From Cytophagales bacterium (GTDB taxonomy: Bacteria; Bacteroidota; Bacteroidia; Cytophagales; Cyclobacteriaceae), in assembly GCA_025359125.1 (NCBI GenBank), contig JANYHI010000057.1, positions 1 to 59,556 of the forward strand: a DNA stretch of 59,556 nucleotides. The letters run 5' to 3'. The notes under the pieces were generated by a model. The model saw only the letters and a list, made by a program, of their open reading frames with translations. It ran no database searches and was not told the origin of the DNA. Positions 10,017-18,932 of this stretch are shown here, piece by piece (within the stretch, counting starts at the first letter, position 1; each line of letters starts with the position of its first letter). The position numbers and the translations under genes were made by a program.

Positions 10017-11003
10017 TTATTTCTTTATACTATACATATCTAAAAAATAACTGCAACACCTGTCCAGTGTTTCCTGCAATGGTTTGTAGTGCATTTGCAG
10101 TTGTAACACTGATTTCTTGTTAGAGTAAACAAAGTTTTCGTGGGTAGCTTTAATGGATTCGCGCGTTATGTACGGCTTTGTTCTAAGTAAAACGCATCGT
10201 ATTTCTTCCAGCCTAGCAAAAATAGATAATAAGAAAGGAGCTAATTTAATAGACGGGCTTTTTTTGTTGAAGCGTCTTGCAATTTCACGAAATAGGTTTT
10301 CAAATGAAATATTTCCGGCACTGGCTATGAAGCGTTCACCAAAAATATTTTTATGATAAATCTGATAAACTAATTCTGCCACATCTTCTACATCTACATA
10401 ATTAGAAATACCGTTGCTCGAAAATTTATTTTCTTTCCACACGTATTGAAAAATCTGTGAACTGCTCTTATCCCAATTATTCGGTGCGAGTATAAACGAA
10501 GGACAAACGATCGCAACAGAAAGCCCTTCTTCCATTCCTCTATACACTTCGAGTTCGGCTAAATATTTTGATTTTCCGTAAGCTGAATTTAAAGGACTGT
10601 CTACCCACTTAGCCGTTTCATCAATTGTTATAACTCCCTTCTGCCGACCTAAAGCAGCAACAGAACTGATGTGAATTAATTTGGATACGCCATGGGTTAA
10701 GCAGGCGTTCACAATATTTTTGGTGCCTTCAATATTTACTTTCAATAAAGTTTCCTCCTCTCGAGGGTCAAACGAAACATGCGCGGCACAATGAATTACT
10801 AAATCTGCTTTTTTAAATTCTTCGTTCAGGCCAGTCAAATCAAGAATGTCGCTGTCGATCCAGCGAATGGTATTTGCAATATCTTGAATTGATGAAGTGT
10901 CGCTGTTAATTCTCTTCAGGGCTACAACGGAAATTTCTTCTTTAAGTAATCGTCTGACTATAACGCTTCCCAATAAGCCAGTGGCACCCGTAACAATTAC
11001 CAT
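10017..11003 (-). CDS. NAD-dependent epimerase/dehydratase (extended SDR)
   Basis: 328 residues. Rossmann start VTGATGLLG (TGxxGxxG), DLVIHCAAHVSFD, catalytic YGKSK (Y-x3-K), and a substrate-binding C-terminal half. It begins 2 bp after the CpsB-like phosphatase gene and belongs to the polysaccharide module. The sugar substrate is not determined; dihydroflavonol-reductase-like or UDP-sugar epimerase activity are both possible. Confidence 0.85.
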   Translation of the reverse strand: MVIVTGATGLLGSVIVRRLLKEEISVVALKRINSDTSSIQDIANTIRWIDSDILDLTGLNEEFKKADLVIHCAAHVSFDPREEETLLKVNIEGTKNIVNACLTHGVSKLIHISSVAALGRQKGVITIDETAKWVDSPLNSAYGKSKYLAELEVYRGMEEGLSVAIVCPSFILAPNNWDKSSSQIFQYVWKENKFSSNGISNYVDVEDVAELVYQIYHKNIFGERFIASAGNISFENLFREIARRFNKKSPSIKLAPFLLSIFARLEEIRCVLLRTKPYITRESIKATHENFVYSNKKSVLQLQMHYKPLQETLDRCCSYFLDMYSIKK

Positions 11004-11005
11004 GG

Positions 11006-11728
11006 TTATAGCATATTATTTAGTAAAGGAAGTTCCAATACCTTTCGGTAATATTTATGATTCATCGATTCTTCTAACGCGTTTGCCTGAATCATGTTAT
11101 GACAATCACTTCCTAAGAAGTCCACCCAACCTTTATCAATTAATTCAAATGCCATTTTTTGAATAGGCCTAGAATAGAAACCACTAATTGAAATAGAATT
11201 TAATTGCAACAATACACCCCGATTACGCATGTCCTCTGCTTTCTCCAAATTCATGTACCCATATCTTTCTGGATGGGCAAGCACCAGTTTATAGCCTTGA
11301 GTAGTGGCTTGAAAAATAAAATCTTTTAGAATGTAGGGTTCGCTTAAAAAGTTTGTTTCAAACAATAAATACCTGTCGCCAAAAGTTAGTAAAGGTTCTT
11401 TTTTTAAAATGGAGCTGTAAAGAGTTTCGTCCAAGTAGTATTCAGCTGCGGCTTCTACTCGTACTACTATTTTGTTTTCAATTAATTTTTGATTCAGTTC
11501 TTTTAGTTTGGATAGAATAATTTTAGGATTGTTTGGATAAGTGTCTCTCATAATATGAGGCGTGGTGATAATCCGCGTAAATCCTTTTTTTTGAAAATTT
11601 AAAATCAGGTTTAACGTATCGCCCCAACTTTTGGCGCCATCATCAATACCCGGCAAGAAATGAGAATGGATGTCTGTAAGTATTGGAGGTTGATCGTTTT
11701 TTTTATTTTTTCTTAGAAAGCTTAGCAT
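11006..11728 (-). CDS. CpsB/CapC-type tyrosine-protein phosphatase
   Basis: 240-residue PHP-fold metal phosphatase. The metal-binding start DIHSHFLPGIDDGA is near residue 19, with further HP and SDCH metal ligands near residues 170 and 207. In this family it dephosphorylates the bacterial tyrosine kinase of capsule or exopolysaccharide assembly. The partner kinase is encoded 12 bp upstream, which fits exactly. Confidence 0.92.
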   Translation of the reverse strand: MLSFLRKNKKNDQPPILTDIHSHFLPGIDDGAKSWGDTLNLILNFQKKGFTRIITTPHIMRDTYPNNPKIILSKLKELNQKLIENKIVVRVEAAAEYYLDETLYSSILKKEPLLTFGDRYLLFETNFLSEPYILKDFIFQATTQGYKLVLAHPERYGYMNLEKAEDMRNRGVLLQLNSISISGFYSRPIQKMAFELIDKGWVDFLGSDCHNMIQANALEESMNHKYYRKVLELPLLNNML

Positions 11729-11740
11729 AAAAAAATATTT

Positions 11741-14065
11741 TTATGCCTGAAAAAATCTTCTCCACTTTGTTTTTGGTTTATCTTCATAATAACCATATCC
11801 GTAAGTTTTATTTGAAGCGGGAAGGGCATTTAGCACTACAGCTAAGCCTGATAGCTTATGAAGATTTTGTATTCTATTAAGATTAGACAAAAATTCCTTT
11901 TTAGAGTAATTAGCTCTAACGACATAGATCGAAAGATCTGATCTTTTCATAGCCATAATTCCATCGGTAACCAATCCTACCGGAGGAGTATCGATTACGA
12001 TATAGTCGAATTCTTGTTTTAATTCTTCCAACAAAGTTGAGAATTCCCCATTCAATAATAGTTCTGATGGGTTGGGCGGGTGAGGGCCAGAAGAAAGGAA
12101 ATAAAGATTTTCAAGCTTTGTTTCTTGAACACACTCCTGCCAATTATTTTTCTTTATTAAAATTGTACTTACCCCTTTCGATAAATCTTTAGTAGTAAAG
12201 AAGCTTTCATTCTTTTGCTTGCGCATATCAAGATCTAGTAGAATAACTTTTTTGCGAGACATCGCTAGCACACCGCCTAAGTTAGATGCTAGAAAAGATT
12301 TACCTTCTCCTGAAATAGTAGATGTTATAGTAATAATTTTTTTGTAACCACCCGATGTAAAAAAATCCAAATTAGTTCGGAGTGTACGAATGGCTTCGCT
12401 AACCATTGATTTCGGATTATCGAGAACTTGAAATTCGGTAGATGAGGAATTATAAAAGGCAGGCACTATTCCTAAAAGAGGTGCTGAAATAGATTTTTCA
12501 ATTTCTTGTGCGCTGGTAATTTTATTATTGAGTAGATATAATAATCCAATGAAAAAGAAATTTAGTGTGATGCCAGCAACTAACCCTATACCCAGAATTA
12601 AAATCTTTCTCGGTGAAAGTGGCTGCGTAGGGATGGTTGCATTTGAAAGAATTTTAAAGTCTGGTATGTTTCCTGCCTGCGCGATTTCAAATTGAGCTTT
12701 CGATTGCATCATCGACAAATAGAATTCCTCGTAGAGTTTATAGAATCGCTGATTTTTAGAAAACTGCGTATTCTTATCGGGCATAGCAATAAATTCTTTT
12801 TCTAGCTGCTGTTTTCTTGCGCTTAACTCTGAAGAAGTTTTTAGCCATTCTTTTTTTAACTCAGAAAGTTGTTGGAAAACAAGTTCCATAAGTGAGTTCA
12901 TTTCTTTTTCTTTCTGGCGGAAAGCAAAAGTATTTTCGTTGTAGGCGAGAGCTAATCGATCCCGATCTTGCTGCATCTTATTCAGGTCTTCAATTCGTTT
13001 GTTGACATAGGCTGGCAAAAAGGAGTATTGCTTAGAGGAGAAATTTAATTTCTCAGAATGGATTTCATCAATTGTTTCGTTCAGTTGCGTAATTCGTTTT
13101 GCCATTTCATAGCGCTGTGAATCAACTTTGTTAATAGCCAAAATCGTACGTTTTAAATCTAGATTTAGATCACTACTTTTATTTTTAAGCGTAAAATTCT
13201 CAAAGTAATTTTCGTAATCCTGCATTCTATTCTCCACCTGAGAGAGCTCATTATTCAGCCACACGATTTTCTGTCGGTTAGCTAGATTTTTCTGTTCATT
13301 ACTGTAGTAGATGTAGAGAGAGTCTACCGCGTTTACAATGTCGTATGCTTTTTGTGCATTATAATCCTGAAAAGCAATACGGATAGTGTTTGCATTGAAG
13401 TTTAGCGGTTCCACGGCTATTCTTTTTGAGATGTACTCAATCAGAGCGACTTTGCTGTTGATAATGAAATAATAATCGTTCGATTGTGACTCGTAAAAGT
13501 TCTCCTTTGTAATGGTTAGCTGATTTCCTCGCAGATGAAAAGGCGTACCAAAAGTACCAGTGATTACTTCGTTTGGTTCTAGCTTTAATGTAAAGGATTT
13601 ATTATCAATAAAATCAAAGAATATCTGCTGGTCATATAATTTATCATTGTTTATTTGGCACTTAACAATAAATGGCGAACGCTTGTACATTTCATCAGTA
13701 AGTATATTTCCGATGCTATAATAGCTAACCTGCAAGTCGAGTGAATCAATCACGCGCCCAATAAAAACCTTTGATTTTATTTGCTCAATCTCACCCGAAA
13801 CAACATTGATGTTTTGATCGTCAACAATCGTTTTTATGCCGAGTGCCGTTGCATCTCGCTTGATGTCTAATTTAAGTTCTGATTCAGATTCGTACAGATC
13901 TTTTGTCCACCGTGTGGTAAGGTAGCCAGCAATATTGCAACCGATAAAAATTAATAGAATCCACCACTTTGTAGTTTTTACAACACTAAATAGTTTGTCC
14001 CAATCAATTCCTTCAAAGGATTGATTGGACTGCATTGATATTTTCTCTTGCTGGTTCAATGACAA
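11741..14065 (-). CDS. Wzc-like polysaccharide co-polymerase and tyrosine autokinase
   Basis: 774 residues. A membrane helix (about 34-50), a long periplasmic Wzz-type coiled-coil region, a second helix (about 490-515), then a BY-kinase domain with Walker A STISGEGKS near 590, Walker A' ILLDLDMR near 615 and Walker B YIVIDTPP near 688. The C-terminal tail has the clustered tyrosines YGYGYY that such kinases phosphorylate. It controls chain length and export with the Wza-like protein encoded 3 bp upstream and the PHP phosphatase downstream. A second in-frame ATG ten codons in is an alternative start. Confidence 0.95.
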   Translation of the reverse strand: MSLNQQEKISMQSNQSFEGIDWDKLFSVVKTTKWWILLIFIGCNIAGYLTTRWTKDLYESESELKLDIKRDATALGIKTIVDDQNINVVSGEIEQIKSKVFIGRVIDSLDLQVSYYSIGNILTDEMYKRSPFIVKCQINNDKLYDQQIFFDFIDNKSFTLKLEPNEVITGTFGTPFHLRGNQLTITKENFYESQSNDYYFIINSKVALIEYISKRIAVEPLNFNANTIRIAFQDYNAQKAYDIVNAVDSLYIYYSNEQKNLANRQKIVWLNNELSQVENRMQDYENYFENFTLKNKSSDLNLDLKRTILAINKVDSQRYEMAKRITQLNETIDEIHSEKLNFSSKQYSFLPAYVNKRIEDLNKMQQDRDRLALAYNENTFAFRQKEKEMNSLMELVFQQLSELKKEWLKTSSELSARKQQLEKEFIAMPDKNTQFSKNQRFYKLYEEFYLSMMQSKAQFEIAQAGNIPDFKILSNATIPTQPLSPRKILILGIGLVAGITLNFFFIGLLYLLNNKITSAQEIEKSISAPLLGIVPAFYNSSSTEFQVLDNPKSMVSEAIRTLRTNLDFFTSGGYKKIITITSTISGEGKSFLASNLGGVLAMSRKKVILLDLDMRKQKNESFFTTKDLSKGVSTILIKKNNWQECVQETKLENLYFLSSGPHPPNPSELLLNGEFSTLLEELKQEFDYIVIDTPPVGLVTDGIMAMKRSDLSIYVVRANYSKKEFLSNLNRIQNLHKLSGLAVVLNALPASNKTYGYGYYEDKPKTKWRRFFQA

Positions 14066-14068
14066 ATT

Positions 14069-14848
14069 TTATTTAATGCTACGGATAACTGCTATTAAAG
14101 TGCCTAAACTTACTACTAGGCTGATTATCCCAAAATTATCTCGCAATCCTTCTGTAAAGGGTCTTCTGATAGGCTCTACATACACCACATCGCCAGCTTC
14201 AATTAACATATTACCATCTTTGAATCCCTGTATGGTACTAAAGTCTACCAGATAAACGTGCTCTCCTCTTATCAATTTAATATTGTTTGCTTTCGCATCG
14301 TTGTTTAATCCTTTTGATAAAGCCAATACTTCGACCAGAGTTATATTTTGATTAGTAAGTGGTATCACCTGTCCTCCTAAAGCTCCCAAAACAATTACTC
14401 TTTTGTTTACATAGTTTAGGATGACAAACGGTTCCTTAAAATACTTAGCATATTCTTTCTGAACAATTTCTTCAGCTTGCCTTAGCGTTAGCCCATCTAA
14501 CTTTATTTCGCCAATCATTGGGAATTTTATGAGCCCATTTAATTCAACCAAGTAATTGAAAACAGTAGTTTGAATGACGTTTTGGTTAGTTGGACTAGTT
14601 GTTAATTCAGGATTAGGATCGATAATTCTCTCTCCTTTGTTGGAGAAAACATCTAAACGCAACAAGTCATTTTTTTGAATAACATAGTTCTTATCAACTG
14701 AGGCGGCCTCTCTTTTAAACACTTCTGGTTGTGCAGTTTCAGAAGGTTTGAACATGATATTTTGCTTATATGAGGCGCATGAAAAGAAAGCGCAAAGAAT
14801 AGCTAAGAATGGTATAAGCTTATACACGGATAAATGAATTAAAATCAA
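14069..14848 (-). CDS. Wza-like polysaccharide export lipoprotein
   Basis: 259 residues. Lipoprotein signal peptide with lipobox ending FFSC (Cys about 24), a polysaccharide-export domain (IQKNDLLRLDVFS onward), a single SLBB-like domain (VIVLGALGGQVIPLTNQN), and a C-terminal hydrophobic helix (IISLVVSLGTLIAVI). In the family it forms the outer-membrane export channel. Translational spacing of 3 bp to the Wzc-like gene supports a complex. Confidence 0.92.
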   Translation of the reverse strand: MILIHLSVYKLIPFLAILCAFFSCASYKQNIMFKPSETAQPEVFKREAASVDKNYVIQKNDLLRLDVFSNKGERIIDPNPELTTSPTNQNVIQTTVFNYLVELNGLIKFPMIGEIKLDGLTLRQAEEIVQKEYAKYFKEPFVILNYVNKRVIVLGALGGQVIPLTNQNITLVEVLALSKGLNNDAKANNIKLIRGEHVYLVDFSTIQGFKDGNMLIEAGDVVYVEPIRRPFTEGLRDNFGIISLVVSLGTLIAVIRSIK

Positions 14849-14890
14849 ACCAAATTAAAGACTTTCTTTCGAAAGTAACTACGGTAATAC

Positions 14891-16000
14891 TTAAATCTGC
14901 TGGAGGCTGTCAATAGCTGTAATATACTTTGATATTACCAGATTCTCATCGAATTGATTTTCCATTTTCTTACGACCATTTTGGCCAAACCTTCGTAGAT
15001 CTTCATCTTCCAGCAAAGCCATTTCAAGCATTTTATCGGCTAAATCTTCTGCGTCTTTTAATTTGCATAGTAGGCCGTTGTAGCGATGATCTACTACATG
15101 ATGGCAACCAGGTACATCAGTTGTAATAATTGGTTTTGAACAACTGGCAGCCTCTAATAATGTCCTTGGAGTTCCCTCTCTATACGATGGCAGTACAATG
15201 CAATCAGCCTTGTTGATAAATTCTCTCACGTCCTTGGTCGTTCCCAGGTATTCAACTGTTTGTGACGAAATCCATTCGTTTATAACGGAAACAGGAATGC
15301 CTCGTTGGTGATTGGGATCTTTAGGTCCTAAAATTTGGAAATGCGCATTGAGGCCATTTGATTGGAGTTTCTTTACGGCATCAATAAATTCAATTACTCC
15401 TTTATCGGTAATAAGTCTCGAAATAAGTAAAAAAGTAAAGGGGCGATTGCGTGTAAAATCTAAGGCGGTAAATTTTTTAAGATCTATTCCGGAGCCAGGA
15501 ACAAGATCTGCTTTTTCTTTTTTTATAAGTTTCCTCTCGACAAATAGAGCGAGGTCATCCGGATTTTGAAAGAAAACCTTTTTAGGGAATCTGAATGCAA
15601 TTTTATACAGTTTTATTGCGACCGCGGAAAATAAACTATCTTTTAGAAATATAGTGCCTAATCCGCAGACGTTATTTATAGTAGGTATTTTAAGAAAAGC
15701 TGCTGCAATAGTTCCGTAAATATTTGGCTTTATCGTATAGTGTAAGATAACATCAGGCTTTAGTTTCTTGTAAATAAAAAAAAGCTCTAGCAGTAATGCG
15801 AAATCTTTTATCGGATTGACACCCCGGCTGTCCATTTTTACATCGTGGTTCATGCATCCTTCCTTCACTAAAAGAGCCGAAAAATCATCAATCGGTGCAA
15901 TGGTATGAACCTCATGCCCTTCTGCAATTAGTGCCCTTACAAAATTCAACCTGAAATTATAGATATTCCAGGCGGTGTTTAAAACAATCGCTACTCTCAT
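14891..16000 (-). CDS. Glycosyltransferase family 4 (CapM-like)
   Basis: 369 residues, GT-B fold. N-terminal acceptor domain (VLNTAWNIYNFRLNFVRAL), and a C-terminal donor domain with the E-x7-E region in REGTPRTLLEAASCSKP. It resembles transferases that add GalNAc or similar sugars onto undecaprenyl-diphosphate-linked precursors. It is the first gene of the minus-strand export module and the only glycosyltransferase there. The intergenic region with divergent hflX holds a small palindrome at 16056. Confidence 0.9.
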   Translation of the reverse strand: MRVAIVLNTAWNIYNFRLNFVRALIAEGHEVHTIAPIDDFSALLVKEGCMNHDVKMDSRGVNPIKDFALLLELFFIYKKLKPDVILHYTIKPNIYGTIAAAFLKIPTINNVCGLGTIFLKDSLFSAVAIKLYKIAFRFPKKVFFQNPDDLALFVERKLIKKEKADLVPGSGIDLKKFTALDFTRNRPFTFLLISRLITDKGVIEFIDAVKKLQSNGLNAHFQILGPKDPNHQRGIPVSVINEWISSQTVEYLGTTKDVREFINKADCIVLPSYREGTPRTLLEAASCSKPIITTDVPGCHHVVDHRYNGLLCKLKDAEDLADKMLEMALLEDEDLRRFGQNGRKKMENQFDENLVISKYITAIDSLQQI

Positions 16001-16055
16001 AGTTTGCCAACTATATTATCTTTCGGGACAGATTTAGGTTTTACGCCATCTTTTC

Positions 16056-16070
16056 CCTTGAAAATCAAGG
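16056..16070. promoter_or_regulatory. Small palindrome in the divergent GT4/hflX region
   Basis: CCTTGA, a 3-base AAA spacer, and TCAAGG. It lies 56 bp upstream of the GT4 start and about 100 bp upstream of the hflX start. It could be an operator; arms of six bases are short, so chance is possible. Confidence 0.35.
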
Positions 16071-16140
16071 TATTCCAACAACTAAATCTTACAAAAGTAT
16101 AAAAAAGTAACCCCGATATAAAATGAACTTGTAATAAAAG

Positions 16141-16148
16141 TAAGTTTG
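16141..16148 (+). promoter_or_regulatory. Bacteroidota -7 promoter element for hflX
   Basis: TAAGTTTG is an exact TAnnTTTG match. No good TTG is seen at the usual -33 spacing. The ATG of hflX follows only 9 bases after the element, so the 5' leader would be very short. Confidence 0.6.
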
Positions 16149-16157
16149 CACCCAGTT

Positions 16158-17351
16158 ATGAATAAACAACTAAAAAAGTCGGTGCTAGTGGCTTTAGCTG
16201 ACTCTAAAATAAAGCCTGAAGAAATAAATGAACATTTGGATGAGTTAGCTTTTTTGGCTGAAACAGCAGGCATTACCACTGTAAATCGATATGTACAAAA
16301 ACTACCACACCCTGATGTGCGAACATTTGTGGGAAAGGGTAAACTGGAGGAGATAAAGGAATTCGTTTTTGCTAAGGATGTGCAGAATGTTCTATTCGAT
16401 GATGATTTAAGTCCTTCACAGCTTAGAAACTTAGAACGCGAACTTAATCCTGCTAGCCGCGAAGATCAAAAAGTAAGAGTGTACGATCGAAGCTTATTAA
16501 TATTAGATATCTTTTTAATGCGAGCCCAAACCGCACAAGCCCGTACCCAAGTTGAACTTGCAATGAATCAATACTTACTACCACGATTGACCAGAATGTG
16601 GACGCACTTGGAACGCCAGCGTGGAGGCACGGGCTCAAGAGGTGGTTCGGGAGAAAAGGAAATTGAAACAGACAGGCGGATGATTAAGAATCAGATCTCT
16701 ATGTTGAAGGAAGAGCTGAAGAAAATCGACAAGCAGAGAATTACCCAGCGCAAATCAAGAAGCAATATTGTTAGGGTTTCGTTGGTGGGCTATACCAATG
16801 TTGGCAAATCTACCATCATGAATTTATTAGCAAAAGCCGATGTAAAAGCCGAGAATAAATTGTTTGCCACTGTAGATGCAACGGTACGCAAAATGGTAAT
16901 TGGCGATATTCCTTTTCTGTTATCAGATACGGTCGGATTTATTCGAAAACTTCCGCCCCACTTGATTGAATCTTTTAAATCTACGTTGGATGAAGTGCGC
17001 GAAGCAGATTTATTGCTGCACGTGGCAGACACGGCACATCCCTTTCACGATAATCACATTCAAATAGTGAAACAAACACTGGCCGAAATTGGAGCAGGAA
17101 ACATTACTACCATTTTGGTTTTGAATAAAATAGATTTAATACTAAAAGATCAAATTGATTTTGATAAAGTAAAAGGATACTATCAGGATTTGGGGTTTGA
17201 TGAAGTTGTTTTTATTTCAGCTGTTTCCAAAGAAAACCTTCAACAGTTTAAACAAACAATTTTTGACGCAGTCAGAAAAAAGCATTTACACATTTACCCC
17301 AACTATATTCAATCCGAAACAGCTTCTTATCTTAACTTACACCCTTCTTAG
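16158..17351 (+). CDS. hflX: Ribosome-associated GTPase HflX
   Basis: 397 residues. HflX N-terminal domain (LAETAGITTV, FVGKGKLEEI, FDDDLSPSQLRNLE, VYDRSLLILDIF, then the ARTQVELAMNQY coiled coil), and the G domain with G1 GYTNVGKST, G3 DTVGFIRKLPPHLIESF and G4 NKID. The family splits stalled 70S ribosomes and may unwind rRNA. The start is the ATG at 16158; the in-frame TTG at 16146 lies inside the -7 promoter element and cannot be the start of an mRNA made from that promoter. nnr follows by 11 bp. Confidence 0.95.
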   Translation: MNKQLKKSVLVALADSKIKPEEINEHLDELAFLAETAGITTVNRYVQKLPHPDVRTFVGKGKLEEIKEFVFAKDVQNVLFDDDLSPSQLRNLERELNPASREDQKVRVYDRSLLILDIFLMRAQTAQARTQVELAMNQYLLPRLTRMWTHLERQRGGTGSRGGSGEKEIETDRRMIKNQISMLKEELKKIDKQRITQRKSRSNIVRVSLVGYTNVGKSTIMNLLAKADVKAENKLFATVDATVRKMVIGDIPFLLSDTVGFIRKLPPHLIESFKSTLDEVREADLLLHVADTAHPFHDNHIQIVKQTLAEIGAGNITTILVLNKIDLILKDQIDFDKVKGYYQDLGFDEVVFISAVSKENLQQFKQTIFDAVRKKHLHIYPNYIQSETASYLNLHPS

Positions 17352-17362
17352 TTTAGTTAGAA

Positions 17363-18868
17363 ATGTTACCCATACTTTCATCTGAACAAATTCATCAACT
17401 CGATAAATTTACAATCGATCAGGAGAAAATTTCTTCTTTTGAATTGATGGAGCGGGCAAGCCAAGCTTTTGTAGACTGGTATGTTCAGCGACATAACCAA
17501 ACCAAACGGATTGCCATTGTATGCGGAACCGGAAATAATGGAGGAGACGGACTGGGTATTGCTAGACTATTGAAGGAACATCACTATCGCGTGCATGTTT
17601 TTGTTATTGATGGAAAAGGAAAAAGATCAACGGATTTCTTGGCTAATCTTGAAAAGGCAAAAGGCATTCTACAGGTTACTGAGATTACAGAATCCTTGCC
17701 GAACCATTTTTTAAATGGATTGGATGTTTTAATAGATGCTCTTTTTGGTTCAGGGCTTTCGAGATCGCTTGATGGAATTTATGCCAATGCCATTGAAGAA
17801 ATGAATCAATCGAAGGCTACTAAGATTGCAGTAGATATTCCGTCTGGATTGATGCCTGACCAAGTTAGCACGGGTGCAATTTTCAAAGCAGATAGAACGG
17901 TCTCCTTTCAATTGCCCAAGTTAGCTTTTCTATTGCCCCACAATAATCAATATGTTGGCGAATGGAGTTTGGTAGACATCGGTTTAAAAAGTTCCTTCTA
18001 TAAACAAATTGATGTTCCTTATTTTCTTGCCGCAAAAAAATCTGTAAAGAATCTTCTACAAGTGAGGAAACGATTTTCACACAAGGGAAATTATGGCCAT
18101 GCGTTACTCATAGCAGGCTCGTACGGAAAAATGGGTGCAGCCATTCTTTCTGCACGCGCAGCTTTACGATCTGGGTTAGGATTGCTCACTGTTCATGTCC
18201 CGGCATCCGGTAACCAGCTTGTTCAAATGAGTGCACCGGAAGCAATGACTTCGGTAGATCAAACCGAAAAATATTTTACTGCTCTTCCGGCAGATTTGAA
18301 TTTTAGTGCTATCGGCATTGGTCCGGGAATTGGACAAGCCAATGAAACTGTAGTTGGGTTTAAAAAATTATTATCTGGATATAAAGCTCCTATAGTGTTA
18401 GATGCCGATGCGTTAAACATTCTATCTCAGAATCCGAGCTTACTCAATCAAATTCCTGCCAACAGTATTCTAACGCCTCATCCAAAAGAGTTTGAAAGGT
18501 TAGTTGGTACCTGGAAAGACGATTTCAACCGATTGCAAAAGCAAATTGATTTTAGTAAAAGAATTAATTGTGTGATTATTTTGAAGGGCGCATTCACATC
18601 TATTTCTCTGCCAAACGGTAAAGTATACTTCAACCCCACTGGCAATCCTGGGATAGCTACTGGTGGAAGTGGCGATGTGCTTACCGGAGTGTTAACTGGT
18701 TTATTGGCGCAGGGGTATTCGGCAGAACATACTGCTATTTTAGGGGTTTACTTGCATGGCTTTGCTGGCGATTTAGCGGCACAAGAGTTGGGGATGAACT
18801 CCTTAATGGCGAGTGATCTAGTTGACTTTCTACCTCAGGCATTTATAAAACTTCAAAAAGAAAATTAA
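17363..18868 (+). CDS. nnr: Bifunctional NAD(P)H-hydrate repair enzyme
   Basis: 501 residues, the normal fused length. The N-terminal YjeF domain (about 1-215) is the NAD(P)HX epimerase with GTGNNGGDGLG at the nucleotide pocket. The C-terminal ribokinase-like domain (about 225-498) is the ADP-dependent dehydratase, with GSYGKMGAAILSARAALRSG and the ATP-site NPGIATGGSGDVLTG. It repairs hydrated NADH and NADPH. It lies 11 bp after hflX, probably one operon. Confidence 0.95.
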   Translation: MLPILSSEQIHQLDKFTIDQEKISSFELMERASQAFVDWYVQRHNQTKRIAIVCGTGNNGGDGLGIARLLKEHHYRVHVFVIDGKGKRSTDFLANLEKAKGILQVTEITESLPNHFLNGLDVLIDALFGSGLSRSLDGIYANAIEEMNQSKATKIAVDIPSGLMPDQVSTGAIFKADRTVSFQLPKLAFLLPHNNQYVGEWSLVDIGLKSSFYKQIDVPYFLAAKKSVKNLLQVRKRFSHKGNYGHALLIAGSYGKMGAAILSARAALRSGLGLLTVHVPASGNQLVQMSAPEAMTSVDQTEKYFTALPADLNFSAIGIGPGIGQANETVVGFKKLLSGYKAPIVLDADALNILSQNPSLLNQIPANSILTPHPKEFERLVGTWKDDFNRLQKQIDFSKRINCVIILKGAFTSISLPNGKVYFNPTGNPGIATGGSGDVLTGVLTGLLAQGYSAEHTAILGVYLHGFAGDLAAQELGMNSLMASDLVDFLPQAFIKLQKEN

Positions 18869-18877
18869 ATTCATTTA

Positions 18878-18909
18878 AACTTTTGGCTTACGAATTGCAT
18901 CCAAAAGTT
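18878..18909. promoter_or_regulatory. Inverted repeat abutting a promoter
   Basis: AACTTTTGG (18878-18886) and its exact complement (18901-18909), 14-base spacer. The right arm ends one base before the TAAATTTG element at 18911. It may be an operator that covers the -33 region; as a terminator for nnr it lacks a T tract. Confidence 0.5.
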
Positions 18910-18910
18910 A

Positions 18911-18918
18911 TAAATTTG
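18911..18918 (+). promoter_or_regulatory. Bacteroidota -7 promoter element
   Basis: TAAATTTG followed by C, an exact TAnnTTTG match, 14 bases before the ATG of the small T9SS protein. The -33 TTG position is not clearly filled, which may fit a regulated promoter. Confidence 0.6.
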
Positions 18919-18932
18919 CGTAAGTAACCCAA

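Noticed and set aside
16146-16157. TTG start for hflX four codons upstream of the ATG
   Set aside because: It lies within the -7 promoter element TAAGTTTG; the ATG at 16158 begins the conserved part.
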